Assembly: GCF_004217615.1 (NCBI RefSeq) | Contig: NZ_SHLD01000001.1 | Coordinates: 2,170,001 to 2,234,000, forward strand | Direction of reading: 5' to 3' | Length of the DNA stretch: 64,000 nucleotides | Origin: Micromonospora kangleipakensis | Lineage (GTDB): Bacteria > Actinomycetota > Actinomycetes > Mycobacteriales > Micromonosporaceae | Shown: positions 36,300 to 48,083 of the stretch, piece by piece | Numbering within the stretch: the first letter of the stretch is position 1 | How the letters are laid out: each line of letters begins with the position of its first letter | Notes under the pieces: generated by a model | Seen by the model: only the letters and a program-made list of their open reading frames with translations | Databases searched by the model: none | Told to the model about the DNA's origin: nothing | Made by a program: the position numbers and the translations under genes

Positions 36300-37838
36300 T
36301 CAGCCGAGTGGGCCGACCTCGCGTTCGATCGCCGCGCGCAGCTCCGGCCCGGCCAGCACCGCCCGGGCCGCCTCCATCACCGGGGCGAGGAAGACGTCCG
36401 GGCCCGGCTCGCCGGCGCTCCCGCCCAGCGCCGCCACCGCGGCCCGGCCGGCCGGCGAGGGCTCCAGCGGGGCACGGAGCTGGAGCCCGCGTACGGCCGC
36501 CAGCAGCTCCACGGCGAGCAGGCTGGTCAGGTTGTCCAGCACCGTGCGCAGCTTCTTGGCCGCCGCCCAGCCCATGGAGACGTGGTCCTCCTGCATGCCG
36601 CTGGTGGGCAGCGAGTCCACCGAGGCGGGGGCGGCGAGCCGGCGGTTCTCCGCGACGATCCCGGCCGCCGTGTACTGGGCGATCATCAGGCCGGAGTTGA
36701 CCCCGGCGTCGGGGGAGAGGAAGGCGGGCAACTCCCGGTTGCGGGTGACGTCGAGCAGCCGGTCGACCCGGCGTTCGGCGATCGCGCCCACCTCGGCGGC
36801 GGCGATGGCCAGGTAGTCGGCGGCGAAGCCGAGCGGCGCGCCGTGGAAGTTCCCGGTCGACTCGACCCGCCCGTCCGGCAGCACCACCGGGTTGTCCACC
36901 ACCGAGCGCAGCTCCCGCCCGGCGACCGTCTCGACGAAGTCGAGGGTGTCCCGGGCCGCGCCGGCCACCTGCGGCGCGCAGCGCATCGAGTACGCGTCCT
37001 GCACGGCGTGCGCCAGGTCGTCCCGGTGCGAGTCCATCACCCGCGAGTCCTGGAGCAGCCGGTGGATGTTCGCCGCCGACGTGGCCTGCCCGGGGTGCGG
37101 CCGGATGGCGTGCAGCTCGGGCAGGAACGGCCGCTCCGAGCCGAGCATCGCCTCGATGGCCAGGGCGGCGGTGACGTCGGCCATGGCGAACAGGTGCCGG
37201 GCGTCGTGGACGGCCAGCAGCAGCATGCCGAGCATGCCGTCGGTGCCGTTGATCAGCGCCAGCCCCTCCTTGGCGGCCAGCTCGATCGGCGCCAGCCCGA
37301 CCCGGCGCAGTGCCTCGGCCGCGTCGAGCCGCTCGCCGGCCGGCCCGAGCACCCAGCCCTCGCCGAGCAGCACCAGCGCGCAGTGGGCGAGCGGGGCCAG
37401 GTCGCCGGAGGCGCCCAGCGAGCCGTGCTCCGGCACCCACGGGGTGACCTCGTGGTTGAGCAGGTCGACCAGGGCCTCGGCGACCAGCGGGCGGACCCCG
37501 GAGCGGCCCAGCGCCAGCGAGCGGACCCGGAGCAGCATCATCGCCCGGACCACCTCGCGGGGCATCGGCGCGCCCACCCCGGCGGCGTGCGAACGGATCA
37601 GCGCGTGCTGGAGTTCGGCCCGCCGCTCGGGCGCGACGAAGGTGTTGGCGAGCGCCCCGAAACCGGTGGAGACGCCGTAGACGGGGCGGCCGGCGGCCTC
37701 GATGCCGTCCACGATCGCGCGGCTGGTCGCCATCGCGTCCACCGTGGACGGGTCGAGGACGACCTTGGCGGTGCCGCGCGCGACGGCGAGCACGTCGGCG
37801 GGGGAGATTCCGGTGGGCTGGATGGTTACGGTCGACAT
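36300..37838 (-). CDS. hutH: Histidine ammonia-lyase
   Basis: A 512-residue enzyme that removes ammonia from histidine to give urocanate, the first step of degradation. The MIO cofactor forms from Ala143-Ser144-Gly145 in [14 protein letters not shown]; the catalytic Tyr lies in [14 protein letters not shown]. Other family segments are [20 protein letters not shown] and [13 protein letters not shown]. Length is normal. ATG 37838 overlaps the 3' end of hutI by 13 bases. It is the last hut gene transcribed although its enzyme acts first. Confidence 0.97.
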   Translation of the reverse strand: MSTVTIQPTGISPADVLAVARGTAKVVLDPSTVDAMATSRAIVDGIEAAGRPVYGVSTGFGALANTFVAPERRAELQHALIRSHAAGVGAPMPREVVRAMMLLRVRSLALGRSGVRPLVAEALVDLLNHEVTPWVPEHGSLGASGDLAPLAHCALVLLGEGWVLGPAGERLDAAEALRRVGLAPIELAAKEGLALINGTDGMLGMLLLAVHDARHLFAMADVTAALAIEAMLGSERPFLPELHAIRPHPGQATSAANIHRLLQDSRVMDSHRDDLAHAVQDAYSMRCAPQVAGAARDTLDFVETVAGRELRSVVDNPVVLPDGRVESTGNFHGAPLGFAADYLAIAAAEVGAIAERRVDRLLDVTRNRELPAFLSPDAGVNSGLMIAQYTAAGIVAENRRLAAPASVDSLPTSGMQEDHVSMGWAAAKKLRTVLDNLTSLLAVELLAAVRGLQLRAPLEPSPAGRAAVAALGGSAGEPGPDVFLAPVMEAARAVLAGPELRAAIEREVGPLG

Positions 37839-39004
37839 TGCGGGACTCCGTTGTGCAGAACCTGGCGGATCAGTGGCACACCGGGCCGGTAGGCCAGGTG
37901 CAGGTGGGACGGGGCGTCGAGGATCATCAGGTCGGCCCGGGCGCCGGGCCGCAGCCGGCCGATGTCGTCGCGGCGCAGCGCCGCGGCCCCGCCGGCGGTC
38001 GCGGCCCAGACCGCCTCCCCCGGGGTCATCCGCATCTCGCGTACGGCGAGCGCGACGCAGAACGGCATCGACGAGGTGTACGACGACCCAGGGTTGCAGT
38101 CGGTGGCCAGCGCCACGGTCACGCCCGCGTCGAGCAGCCGGCGGGCGTCCGGGTACGGCGACCGGGTGGAGAACTCCGCCCCGGGCAGCAGCGTGGCGAC
38201 GGTCGGCGAGCCGGCCAGCGCGTTGACGTCGGCGTCGCTGAGATGGGTGCAGTGGTCGACGCTGGCCGCGCCGAGCTCCACCCCGAGCCGGACGCCCGGC
38301 CCGGGGCCGAGCTGGTTGGCGTGCACCCGCACGCCCAGCCCGACGGCCTGGCCGCAGGCGAGGATGGCCCGGGCGTGGTTGACGCCGAAGGCGCCCCGCT
38401 CGCAGAAGACGTCGATCCAGCGCGCGTACGGGGCGGCGGCGGCGAGCATCGGCCCGCACACCATGCCGACGTAGTCGTCGGGGCGGTCGGCGTACTCGGC
38501 GGGTACGACGTGCGCGCCGAGGAAGGTGGTCTCCTCGGTCACCTCGGCGGCGATCCGCAGCGAGCGGGCCTCGTCGGCGACGGTGAGGCCGTACCCGCTC
38601 TTGGTCTCCATGGTGGTGGTGCCCTGCCGCATCGCCTCGGCGCGGAGCCGGCGCACGGTGGCCCGCAGCTCGTCGTCCGAGGCGGCCCGGGTGGCGCCGA
38701 CCGTGGTACGGATGCCGCCGCCGGTGTACGGCTGCCCGGCCATCCGGGCGGCGAACTCCGCGGCCCGGTCCCCGGCGAAGACCAGGTGGGCGTGGCTGTC
38801 CACGAAGCCGGGCAGCACCGCGGCCCCCTCGGCGTCGATCCGCCGGTCGGCGGCCGGGGCGTCCCGGGTCGGCCCGATCCAGGCCACCCGCCCCTCCTCG
38901 ACCAGCAGGGCGACGTTCCGGCGGATGCCCAGCGGGCCGGCCTCACCCTCGCCGGGGGAGTTGGTGACCAGCTCGCCGATGTCGTCGATCAGCACGCTGC
39001 TCAT
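37826..39004 (-). CDS. hutI: Imidazolonepropionase
   Basis: A 392-residue metal-dependent amidohydrolase that opens 4-imidazolone-5-propionate to N-formiminoglutamate. The first metal site is in [32 protein letters not shown] is a HutI signature; [14 protein letters not shown] and [12 protein letters not shown] supply the other ligands. ATG 39004 overlaps the hutF stop (ATGA), and its own stop lies inside the hutH start region. Full length. Confidence 0.95.
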   Translation of the reverse strand: MSSVLIDDIGELVTNSPGEGEAGPLGIRRNVALLVEEGRVAWIGPTRDAPAADRRIDAEGAAVLPGFVDSHAHLVFAGDRAAEFAARMAGQPYTGGGIRTTVGATRAASDDELRATVRRLRAEAMRQGTTTMETKSGYGLTVADEARSLRIAAEVTEETTFLGAHVVPAEYADRPDDYVGMVCGPMLAAAAPYARWIDVFCERGAFGVNHARAILACGQAVGLGVRVHANQLGPGPGVRLGVELGAASVDHCTHLSDADVNALAGSPTVATLLPGAEFSTRSPYPDARRLLDAGVTVALATDCNPGSSYTSSMPFCVALAVREMRMTPGEAVWAATAGGAAALRRDDIGRLRPGARADLMILDAPSHLHLAYRPGVPLIRQVLHNGVPQCRP

Positions 39005-40359
39005 GCGGTGACCTCCCCGATGGCGGCGCGCAGCTCCGCCGGCACGTCCACCGTCAGGTGCCGTCCGTCGGCGACCACCACGCGCCCGTCCACCACGACG
39101 TGGCTGACGTCGGCCGCGGTGGCGGCGAAGAACGCCCCGACCGGCGGCACGCCGGCCGTGCGGGCGCTGTCCAGCCGTACGGTGACCAGGTCGGCGCGGT
39201 CGCCCACGGCGAGCCGGCCGGCGTCCGCCCAGCCCAGCGCGGCGTGCCCGGCGACGGTGGCGGCGGTCAGCAGCTCGACGGGGCTGAAGTGGCCGCGCCG
39301 CCGGGTCCGCAGCCGTTCGTCCAGCTCCACCGCGCGGGCCTCCTCGAAGAGGTCGACCACGGCGTGGCTGTCGCTGCCCAGGCTGAGCGGGCTGCCCGCC
39401 TCGGCCATCTGCCGGGCCGGCCCGATCCCGTCGGCCAGGTCCCGTTCGGTGGTGGGGCAGAGGCAGATGCCGGTCCGGCTCTCCCCGAGCAGCGCCAGGT
39501 CGGCGCTGGTGGGGTGGGTGGCGTGCACGGCGGTGGTCCCCGGGCCGAGGACGCCGTGGTCCGCGAGCAGCCGGGTCGGGGTGCAGCCGTGCAGCGCGCG
39601 GCAGGCGTCGTTCTCGGCGGGCTGCTCGGAGAGGTGCACGTGCAGCGGCACGCCGGCGCGGTCGGCCAGATTGGCGACGGTGGCGAGCTGGTCGGCCGGC
39701 ACCGCGCGGACCGAGTGGATCGCCGCCCCGACACGCGTGTGGTCGTTCTCCGGCCGGAAGGCGCCGACCCGCTCCGCCCAGCGCAGCGCGTCCCCGTCGC
39801 CGAACCGCCGCTGCGGCCCGGCCAGCGGCGCGCCGTCCACGGTGGCGGTGAGATAACAAGCGTCGAGCAGGGTGAGCCGGATGCCGGCGTGGGCGGCCGC
39901 CTCGACCAGCGCGGCGGACATCGCGTTCGGGTCGGCGTACGGCTGTCCGTCGGGGCCGTGGTGCAGGTAGTGGAACTCGCCGACGCAGGTGATCCCGGCG
40001 AGCGCCATCTCGGCGTACGCGGCCCGGGCCAGGGCCAGGTAGGAGTCCGGGTCCAGGCGGGCCGCGACGTCGTACATCCGGTCCCGCCAGGTCCAGAAGT
40101 CGCCCCGGCCGCCGTGGGTCCGGCCGCGCAGCGCCCGGTGGAAGGCGTGCGAGTGCGCGTTGGCCAGCCCGGGCAGGGTGAGCCCGGGCAGCCGGACCGC
40201 GTCGCGGAGCACCTCGACCCCGGTGGCCGGGGCGCCGCCGCCGACCAGCGGCGTCACGGCGGTGATCCGGCCGTCCTCCGCCTCGATCAGCACGTCGGCG
40301 GTGGGTTCGGCGTGGTCGGGCAGCCAGGCGTACTCGGCGAGCCAGCGGGTCAGCGGCAT
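39001..40359 (-). CDS. hutF: Formimidoylglutamate deiminase
   Basis: A 452-residue amidohydrolase that deiminates N-formimidoyl-L-glutamate to N-formyl-L-glutamate plus ammonia. Metal-binding segments are [18 protein letters not shown] (about residues 62-80), [21 protein letters not shown] and [18 protein letters not shown]. Having hutF rather than a direct HutG-type formiminoglutamase shows the five-step route. It overlaps hutI (ATGA) and the M20 gene by 10 bases. Confidence 0.93.
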   Translation of the reverse strand: MPLTRWLAEYAWLPDHAEPTADVLIEAEDGRITAVTPLVGGGAPATGVEVLRDAVRLPGLTLPGLANAHSHAFHRALRGRTHGGRGDFWTWRDRMYDVAARLDPDSYLALARAAYAEMALAGITCVGEFHYLHHGPDGQPYADPNAMSAALVEAAAHAGIRLTLLDACYLTATVDGAPLAGPQRRFGDGDALRWAERVGAFRPENDHTRVGAAIHSVRAVPADQLATVANLADRAGVPLHVHLSEQPAENDACRALHGCTPTRLLADHGVLGPGTTAVHATHPTSADLALLGESRTGICLCPTTERDLADGIGPARQMAEAGSPLSLGSDSHAVVDLFEEARAVELDERLRTRRRGHFSPVELLTAATVAGHAALGWADAGRLAVGDRADLVTVRLDSARTAGVPPVGAFFAATAADVSHVVVDGRVVVADGRHLTVDVPAELRAAIGEVTA

Positions 40360-41545
40360 GCCAGCTCCTCCAGCACCCGGGCCAGGGCGGTCACCCCGGC
40401 CGCGCAGTCGGCGTCGGTGGCGGACTCGGCCGGGGAGTGCGACACCCCGGTCGGGTTGCGCACGAAGAGCATCGCGGTGGGCAGGTGCGCGGCCAGCACC
40501 CCGGCGTCGTGCCCGGCCCCGGTCGGCAGCACCGGCGCGTCGAGCAGCGTGGCCAGCCGCTTCGCCAGCCCGCCGTCGAACGCTACCAGCGGCGTCGCCG
40601 ACTCCTCGGTCAGGGCCAGCTCGGTGCCGTCCCGCCTCGCCCGCTCGGCGGCCTTGGCGCGGACCGCCTCGACCAGGCCGTGCAGCGTCTCCGGCTCGGC
40701 CGCCCGGGCGTCCAGCCAGCCGGTCACCCTCGACGGGATGGCGTTGGTGGCGTTCGGCTCCACCGCCACCCGGGCCACGGTGGCGTGCGCGTCGCGCAGC
40801 CGGGCCTCCTTGTTCGCCGCCAGCACGGTGAAGGCGTACGTGAGCATCGGGTCGCGGCGGTCGACCATCCGGGTCGTACCGGCGTGGTTGCCCTCGCCGT
40901 GGAAGTCGAAGCGCCAGCGGCCGTGCGGCCAGATCGCGCTCGCCACCGCGACCGGCGCATCCTGCTCGACCAGCGCGCGGCCCTGCTCGACGTGCAGTTC
41001 CACGAAGGCCGCGAAGCGGCCGAGCAGCGCCGGGTCGGCGCCCGCCGGCCGGTCACCCAGCGCGTCGGCGAAGCTCACCCCGGCCGCGTCGCGCAGCCCG
41101 GCCGCGCGCTCCACCGCGATCTCCCCGGTGAGCAGCCGCGACCCCAGGCACGGTACGCCGAAGCGGGCCCCCTCCTCCTCGACGAACGCGCCGACCACCA
41201 CCGGCCGGACCGGGGTGACCCCGGCGGCCCGCAGCTCGTCGACGGCGAGGAACGCGCTGACGATGCCGAGCGGCCCGTCGTACGCTCCGCCGTGCGGCAC
41301 CGAGTCGAAGTGGCTGCCGGTGAGCACGGCCTCGCCGGCAGCCGGGTCGCCCCACCAGGCGAAGAGATTGCCGTTGCCGTCGGAGTGCACCGGCATGCCC
41401 CGCCGGTCGGCCTGCTCACGGAACCACTCCCGCAGCCACACCTCCGGTTCGGTGAGGGCGTAGCGCAGGTAGCCGCCGCTGCCGGCGTCCCGCCCGACCG
41501 GGGCGATCTCGTCCCAGAGCCGGCGGAACCGGCCGGCCAGGTCGG

Positions 41546-41549
<4 letters not shown>
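40350..41549 (-). CDS. M20 amidohydrolase, probable N-formylglutamate hydrolase of the hut route
   Basis: A 399-residue M20-family amidohydrolase of the allantoate/N-carbamoyl-amino-acid type. Metal ligands are in [19 protein letters not shown], the EEEGARFG pair and [17 protein letters not shown] is near the C-terminus. It is usually annotated as allantoate amidohydrolase, but here it is embedded between hutU and hutF with overlaps on both sides and no purine genes nearby. The hut route lacks a HutG deformylase, so this enzyme most likely removes the formyl group from N-formylglutamate. Start GTG 41549 overlaps the hutU stop. Confidence 0.85.
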
Positions 41550-43201
<1,652 letters not shown>

Positions 43202-43213
43202 CTCGTACTCCTC

Positions 43214-44068
43214 TCAGCCGAGGAACAACTGACGACGGGCGGCGGACGACTCGAACGCCTCGAGCCGGGCCTGGGTGTCGGCCGGGGCGGCGTCGCAGAT
43301 CGCCTGGAGCACCACCATGGCCAGGGTCATCGGGGCGGTGTGCAGGTCGAAAACCAGATCGGTGCCGACGGCGGCGGGGAGCACCACCTCGGCGTGCTCG
43401 GTGGCGGGGCTGACCGGGGAGTCGGTGATCGCCACCACCGTCAGTCCGGCGTCCCGGGCCTCGCGCAGCGCGTCGAGGGTCTCGCGCGGGTAGCGGGGCA
43501 GCACGAAGGCGAGCAGCGCGGTCGCGCCGGCCGCCGCGGCCTGCTCGAGGCGGTCGGTGAGCAGGCTGCCGCCGTCGTCCAGCACCCGGACGTCCGGGTG
43601 CACCTTCGCGGCGAAGTAGGCGAAGTACGCGGCCAGCGGGGCGGCGGCGCGCAGCCCGAGCACCGGCAGCGGGCGGCTGGCGGCCAGCTGCTGGCCGACC
43701 GCGGCGATCCGCTCCCGGTCGGCGAGCTGCCCGGCCAGCCGGTCGAGGTTGCCGATCTCGGCGCGGACGGCCCGCTGGAGCTCGTTGCCGGCGTCGGCCG
43801 GGTCGACGGCCGCGGCGGCGGTCAGCTCCCGCAGGCGGCGGCGCAGCGCCGGGTAGCCGTCGTGGCCGAGCGTCATCGCGAACCGGGTCACCGACGGCTG
43901 GCTGACCCCGGCCAGCTCGGCGACCTCCGCCGCCGACAGGTACGCCACCGCCCCGGCGTGCTGCACCAGGCAGTGCGCGATCCGGCGCTGGGTGGGGGTG
44001 AGCCGGACCCCATGGAAGAGGTCCAGTACCCGATCGGTCGGCGCTGCGACGACAGCGCTTTCATTCAT
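43214..44068 (-). CDS. MurR/RpiR-family regulator of the hut operon
   Basis: A 284-residue regulator with an N-terminal RpiR HTH (about residues 18-80; LSAAEVAELAGVSQPSVTRFAMTLG is the recognition part) and a C-terminal SIS domain (about 125-260), which usually senses a phosphosugar or similar small ligand. It heads the operon hutR-hutU-M20-hutF-hutI-hutH. The promoter in front of it carries an AT-rich imperfect palindrome, so it probably represses its own operon and is released by a histidine-pathway intermediate. That ligand is inferred. Confidence 0.85.
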   Translation of the reverse strand: MNESAVVAAPTDRVLDLFHGVRLTPTQRRIAHCLVQHAGAVAYLSAAEVAELAGVSQPSVTRFAMTLGHDGYPALRRRLRELTAAAAVDPADAGNELQRAVRAEIGNLDRLAGQLADRERIAAVGQQLAASRPLPVLGLRAAAPLAAYFAYFAAKVHPDVRVLDDGGSLLTDRLEQAAAAGATALLAFVLPRYPRETLDALREARDAGLTVVAITDSPVSPATEHAEVVLPAAVGTDLVFDLHTAPMTLAMVVLQAICDAAPADTQARLEAFESSAARRQLFLG

Positions 44069-44074
44069 GGCGTG

Positions 44075-44103
44075 ACTCTATGCATCAAAACTTTCAAAGG
44101 CAA
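44075..44103 (-). promoter_or_regulatory. hut operon promoter with RpiR operator candidate
   Basis: Read on the minus strand, TTGCCT (44103-44098) and TAGAGT (44080-44075) are 17 bases apart, and ATG 44068 follows 6 bases after the -10, so the message is probably leaderless. The spacer contains CTTTGAAAGTTTTGAT, an AT-rich imperfect palindrome (TGAAA/TTTGA) typical in shape of RpiR operators. A regulator bound there would block polymerase. Confidence 0.5.
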
Positions 44104-44323
44104 TCACGACCTCGGCCGGACGGCCCGCCGACCTGTGCAGCGAGGGGGGTCCACAGGGAATCCCGGCGGGTTACCTGGTCGCCGGATCCGGACCCGGCCA
44201 CCGCCGTCGGCTGACCGCTGGTTGGCCACCGTCCCGGCAGCTATCGGGACGCTGACCGGCGGGCGGAGCGACGGGCGGCTTCTCTGTACTATCCGCACGG
44301 CGGGTGAGCAGAGGAGTTGGGGC

Positions 44324-46192
44324 ATGCAGCCGGTTGGTCCGTACAGGTTCACCGAGGCGCTCGGCGTCTGCCAGGTGGGCACGGCGTGGTGGGCCGTCGA
44401 CGGGCAGGATCGGCTGGTGACGGTGGCCATGCTCGAGGGCGCCGCGGCGGCCGACCCGCCCTGGCGGGAGGCGTTCGCCAACGCGGCGAACGCGATGGCC
44501 CAGGCGCCGGGCGGGCAACGCTACGTCAACGCCGACCTCGCCGCCGCCCACCCCTGGGTGGCGTACCCCTCAGAGGAGGGGATAGGTGCCCAGCGCCTCT
44601 TCCAGACCCTCGGCATGGACCTGCACCCCTTGGAGTCGCGCGCCGACGTCCTGATCCCGGCGACCGGCACGGTTTCCGCGCCGTCGCAGCCGGTCGCCGG
44701 GGCGCCGCTGTCGGTCTCCGGCCCGCCGGACCCGACCTTGGGCCCACCCCACGTCCCGTGGGCGATGCACGCCGCCGTGGTCCCGCAGCAACAGGGCCCG
44801 GAGGCCGTCCCGACGTCGCCCGCCCCGGCCGCGAAGTCCACCGACTCCCCGCCGGCCGACCCCTTCCCAGCGCCGGTACGCCGCATCGAGCCTTCCGGGA
44901 CAGCCGGGCGCGGCACCGGGCTGTGGCTCACGGTCACCGCTCTCGTCCTGGGGATAGTCGCCGCGTTCGGTGGCGTCTCCGCCTGGGCCGGGGGCCGCGG
45001 CGGGACGACTCCGTCCGCGGCGGTGCCCGCGGTCTTTCCGACCGACGCCCCGGCTGCCGCCGGGCTCCGGCCCTGGGGGCAATTCACGCCGTCGAGCCCG
45101 CAGGAGCGCGCACTCGCAGTCGCCGGGCCGTCGCTGGTTTTCATCGAGGCGGTGGTCACCGGCTACCTGCGCGACCGGACGACCAACGCCCTCGTGCGCA
45201 CGTCCCCGACCGTCTTCAACCGTCGGTGTACTGGGTTCGTGATAAACCCGGACGGCTACGTCCTCACGAGCAGTTCCTGCGTGAAGCCGTCAGAGGAGGT
45301 CGCGCGGCAGGTCGCCCTCGACGCGGTCGCCCAGGCACTGGTGCGGGAGAGGAAGCTCGATGCCGGTGCAGTGCCGGGCTACATCTCGGCCAACCTCGCG
45401 AAGACCCGATTCACCGGGATCGACGCGACCGCCGAGCCGAGCATCCAGCTCTCCGTACAGTTCAACAACGCCAAGGGCAACGTCATCGGCGACCCGGCCG
45501 CCCCAGGCGAGCTGGTCAAGGCGCAGGCGGCCGACACGGGCAACGTCGCGCTGGTGAAGCTGGGCCGGCAGAACCTGCCCGCAGCAGAGTTCAACCCTTC
45601 GGCGACGGTCACCGACGCCGGTTCCCTGCTGATCGCCGGGTTCGGCACGGACGACAGCGGGTCCCGCAACGCCACCTACACGCCCCGAGCGAAGATGGCG
45701 AAGATCGCCGGTGTGGGGCGGCGGGGCAGCCTGTCGACGTGGCGGATCGGAGACGATCTCGGTCGCGCCTCTCACGGCGGCATCGCGATAGACCCGGCCG
45801 GCCGCGTCATCGGCATGCTCGACCAGGACCTGACGCGACCCGACCGAGCGAACCGAGTGGTGGTACCGGCGTCAGCCTTCACCGGCGTGATGGGCGACGC
45901 CGGGGTGACCGGTGCCCTGGGCGAGCCGGACAGGCTCTACCGCAGCGGGCTCGACGCGTACTTCACCGGCCGGTACCCGACCGCCGTCGCTCAGCTCGGG
46001 ACGGTCGTCGAGCGGGAGCCCGGCAACCCGCTGGCGCAGGCGTACCGGGAGAACGCCCTCAACCGGCAGCAGATGGAGGCCGTCCCGGCCAGCGCGCCCG
46101 CCTGGGCCTGGTGGCTGCTCGCGGGAGCGGGCGGTGCCCTGCTGATCTTGCTTGTGCTGCTGGTCGCGACACTGGGTCGGCGGTACCGATGA
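44324..46192 (+). CDS. Membrane pseudoprotease with trypsin-like fold and kinase-like N-terminus
   Basis: A 622-residue protein. Residues 1-60 resemble the start of a Ser/Thr kinase N-lobe (VGPYRFTEALGVCQVGTAWW then LVTVAMLEG), without the rest of a kinase. A proline-rich linker and one membrane helix (about 200-222) follow. Residues about 262-520 match HtrA-like trypsin domains (CTGFVINPDGYVLTSSSCV) but all three catalytic positions are changed: Cys319 for His, Asn407 for Asp, and ASHGG instead of GNSGGP. A TPR-like pair (about 535-580) and a second helix (594-617) end it. GAGGAG precedes ATG 44324. Probably a sensor or scaffold; the next gene overlaps by ATGA. Confidence 0.7.
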   Translation: MQPVGPYRFTEALGVCQVGTAWWAVDGQDRLVTVAMLEGAAAADPPWREAFANAANAMAQAPGGQRYVNADLAAAHPWVAYPSEEGIGAQRLFQTLGMDLHPLESRADVLIPATGTVSAPSQPVAGAPLSVSGPPDPTLGPPHVPWAMHAAVVPQQQGPEAVPTSPAPAAKSTDSPPADPFPAPVRRIEPSGTAGRGTGLWLTVTALVLGIVAAFGGVSAWAGGRGGTTPSAAVPAVFPTDAPAAAGLRPWGQFTPSSPQERALAVAGPSLVFIEAVVTGYLRDRTTNALVRTSPTVFNRRCTGFVINPDGYVLTSSSCVKPSEEVARQVALDAVAQALVRERKLDAGAVPGYISANLAKTRFTGIDATAEPSIQLSVQFNNAKGNVIGDPAAPGELVKAQAADTGNVALVKLGRQNLPAAEFNPSATVTDAGSLLIAGFGTDDSGSRNATYTPRAKMAKIAGVGRRGSLSTWRIGDDLGRASHGGIAIDPAGRVIGMLDQDLTRPDRANRVVVPASAFTGVMGDAGVTGALGEPDRLYRSGLDAYFTGRYPTAVAQLGTVVEREPGNPLAQAYRENALNRQQMEAVPASAPAWAWWLLAGAGGALLILLVLLVATLGRRYR

Positions 46193-47823
46193 GCGCCGAC
46201 GCCACCGCGTCGCCGGCCGGACGCCGCCCGGTAGGCGCAAACTCCCGGCCACGGTCCGTCTCGCGCCCGCTCTCGGTCGCCATCGTGGCGATCGTCGGCG
46301 TCCTGCTGGTGCAGGTGCTTCTCGAAACCTGGGTGCAGGTCCTCAGCGGACCGGGCAGCGAGGACGTCCGGGGCCACGTCGAGAGCGGGGCCGCATGGCT
46401 CGAGCAGCTCAGGAACGTTCTCTACCTGGCGCTCGCCGTGATCACGCTGGTGAAGGTCGCCATGGACCGGCAGTGGGCACGGTTCCGTACCGGGGCGGAC
46501 CTCGCTCTGCTCGTGCTCGGTCTGGTGATGGTGCTGGCCGGTGTCGTCAACGACTCCTCGGTGGGTCTGATCGGCCAAGGGATCCTCGTCTACTTCCGCG
46601 GTGTGCTGGTCTTCTACGCATTCCGGGCGGCCGACCTCGACCGCGTCATGATCCGTCGGGTGCTGCTCGTGGCGGCCTTCGTCGTCGGACTCAACGTGCT
46701 GCTCGCGCTGATGCAGATGCTGCTGGGTCAGCCGGCATACCGCGCCGTCGGCGTGGCGGACATGGCCTGGGCGGACCAGGGCAGGGCCCAGGGCCTGCAA
46801 CCCCACCCGGACTACCTCGGACATCTGCTCGGACTCGCCCTGCTCGGCTTCGTCGCCTGGGTGGCGGTGCACCCGCGGGTCCGCTTCGGCTGGTGGGCGG
46901 TGGCGGCCCTGGTGGCGCTGGCGCTGTCGGCCAGCCAGTCCGGTGAGTCGCTGCTGGGTGTGCTCGTCGCAGGGACGCTGATCGCCGTCCTCGTGAAGGG
47001 GAACCGGCGCCGGGTACTCGGCGTCTGCCTCATCGTGGTGCTCTGTACCGTGGCGCACATCGTCGCGACCACGGACGACCACGCCGGATGGGAACGGCGG
47101 CTGGGCAGTGCCTTCTCCGGCAGCTACCACCAGCTCGGCGTCGCAGGCCGGACGAGCCCGCCGGCGACCGGGTCCGCGCCCATGCCCAGTGGAGCCCCGG
47201 CCCTGGAGCGGGAGATCCGGGTGCTCGACGTGCAGCAGGCCGCCGACATCCTGCCCCGCCAGCCACTCCTCGGGTTCGGCATCGGCCAGTTCGGCGGCCT
47301 CGTCGCCGAGAAGAGCAACCCCGACTGGCACAGGAACCCGAAGTTCGGCCCGGACGTCCTGAGCCCCGCCGGCGTTCCGGCACCGCAGGTTGACTCGTTC
47401 TGGCTGCACCTCGTCATGGAGGCCGGCGTCATCGGGCTGATCGCGTACGTGATCTGGCTTTTCTTCGTTGTCCGCCCGCTGCTGCCCCGGACGGCCCGCG
47501 GCCCCAGGCGTACCACCCGTACGCCGCCCGTGGCGGCGGTGTGGGGCGTCGCCGCGATGGTCTTCGCCTGCATCGTCGCCACCCTCTCGCCCGCCTTCGA
47601 GGGGGCACTTCTGCCGCCCCTGTTCTGGACGATCCTCGGTGTTGCCTGGTGGGCCTGGCGCCGTTCCCGGGAGGAGGAGGCGTCGGTCTACACCGCGGAG
47701 ACCGCCATGCTGCCGGTCGTCCGCGACCGGTCGGACGTCAGCGACATCGACACCCGAATCCTCGCCACCGACGAGATCCTGGCCCTCGCCCTGCGGGCAC
47801 GGCGGCGGACCGACGGACGGTGA
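46189..47823 (+). CDS. O-antigen-ligase/Wzy-like membrane protein
   Basis: A 544-residue polytopic membrane protein, about 11-12 hydrophobic segments, with a long extracytoplasmic loop at about residues 305-405 (between VAHIVATTDDHAG and VDSFWLHLVMEAGVIG), the hallmark of O-antigen ligases and Wzy polymerases. The DILPRQPLLGFGIGQFGGL segment resembles the family's PLFGVGxGxF box. The C-terminal ~50 residues are cytoplasmic and charged. It overlaps the pseudoprotease gene by ATGA, so the two proteins are made together. Confidence 0.7.
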   Translation: MSADATASPAGRRPVGANSRPRSVSRPLSVAIVAIVGVLLVQVLLETWVQVLSGPGSEDVRGHVESGAAWLEQLRNVLYLALAVITLVKVAMDRQWARFRTGADLALLVLGLVMVLAGVVNDSSVGLIGQGILVYFRGVLVFYAFRAADLDRVMIRRVLLVAAFVVGLNVLLALMQMLLGQPAYRAVGVADMAWADQGRAQGLQPHPDYLGHLLGLALLGFVAWVAVHPRVRFGWWAVAALVALALSASQSGESLLGVLVAGTLIAVLVKGNRRRVLGVCLIVVLCTVAHIVATTDDHAGWERRLGSAFSGSYHQLGVAGRTSPPATGSAPMPSGAPALEREIRVLDVQQAADILPRQPLLGFGIGQFGGLVAEKSNPDWHRNPKFGPDVLSPAGVPAPQVDSFWLHLVMEAGVIGLIAYVIWLFFVVRPLLPRTARGPRRTTRTPPVAAVWGVAAMVFACIVATLSPAFEGALLPPLFWTILGVAWWAWRRSREEEASVYTAETAMLPVVRDRSDVSDIDTRILATDEILALALRARRRTDGR

Positions 47824-47885
47824 CCACCCGAAGTCACACCGGTAGCTCATCTCTTCGGTGGTAGTGCGGCGATCGGCCGGCTGCG

Positions 47886-47891
47886 TACAAT
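47886..47891 (+). promoter_or_regulatory. -10 element upstream of the GT2 gene
   Basis: TACAAT is a good -10 in otherwise G/C-rich DNA, about 190 bases before the GT2 start. The long leader between them contains the short ORF at 48003. A clear -35 is not seen. Confidence 0.35.
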
Positions 47892-48002
47892 CCGTCTTGC
47901 CATGCGACGGCACGTGACCGGCATGCATCACGCGGAGCACGTCCGCGGCAGGTGGTCGGTACGACCTTGCTGCGGCAGACGCACACGGGGGTGGCGGAAG
48001 GT

Positions 48003-48083
48003 ATGGGAGTACCAGGTCAGGTGCCGGGCCAGGACGACGAGGTCGTGCTGACGCCGGCTGGAGCAAGCGTCGACCGTCGATGA
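48003..48083 (+). CDS. Possible 26-codon leader ORF before the GT2 gene
   Basis: ATG 48003 opens a 26-codon frame (begins MGVPGQVPGQDDEVV) that ends in TGA overlapping the ATGATG of the glycosyltransferase gene, the same arrangement as at 30689. Its Shine-Dalgarno GGAAG is only 2 bases from the ATG and codon use is mixed, so this is weak. Confidence 0.25.
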   Translation: MGVPGQVPGQDDEVVLTPAGASVDRR

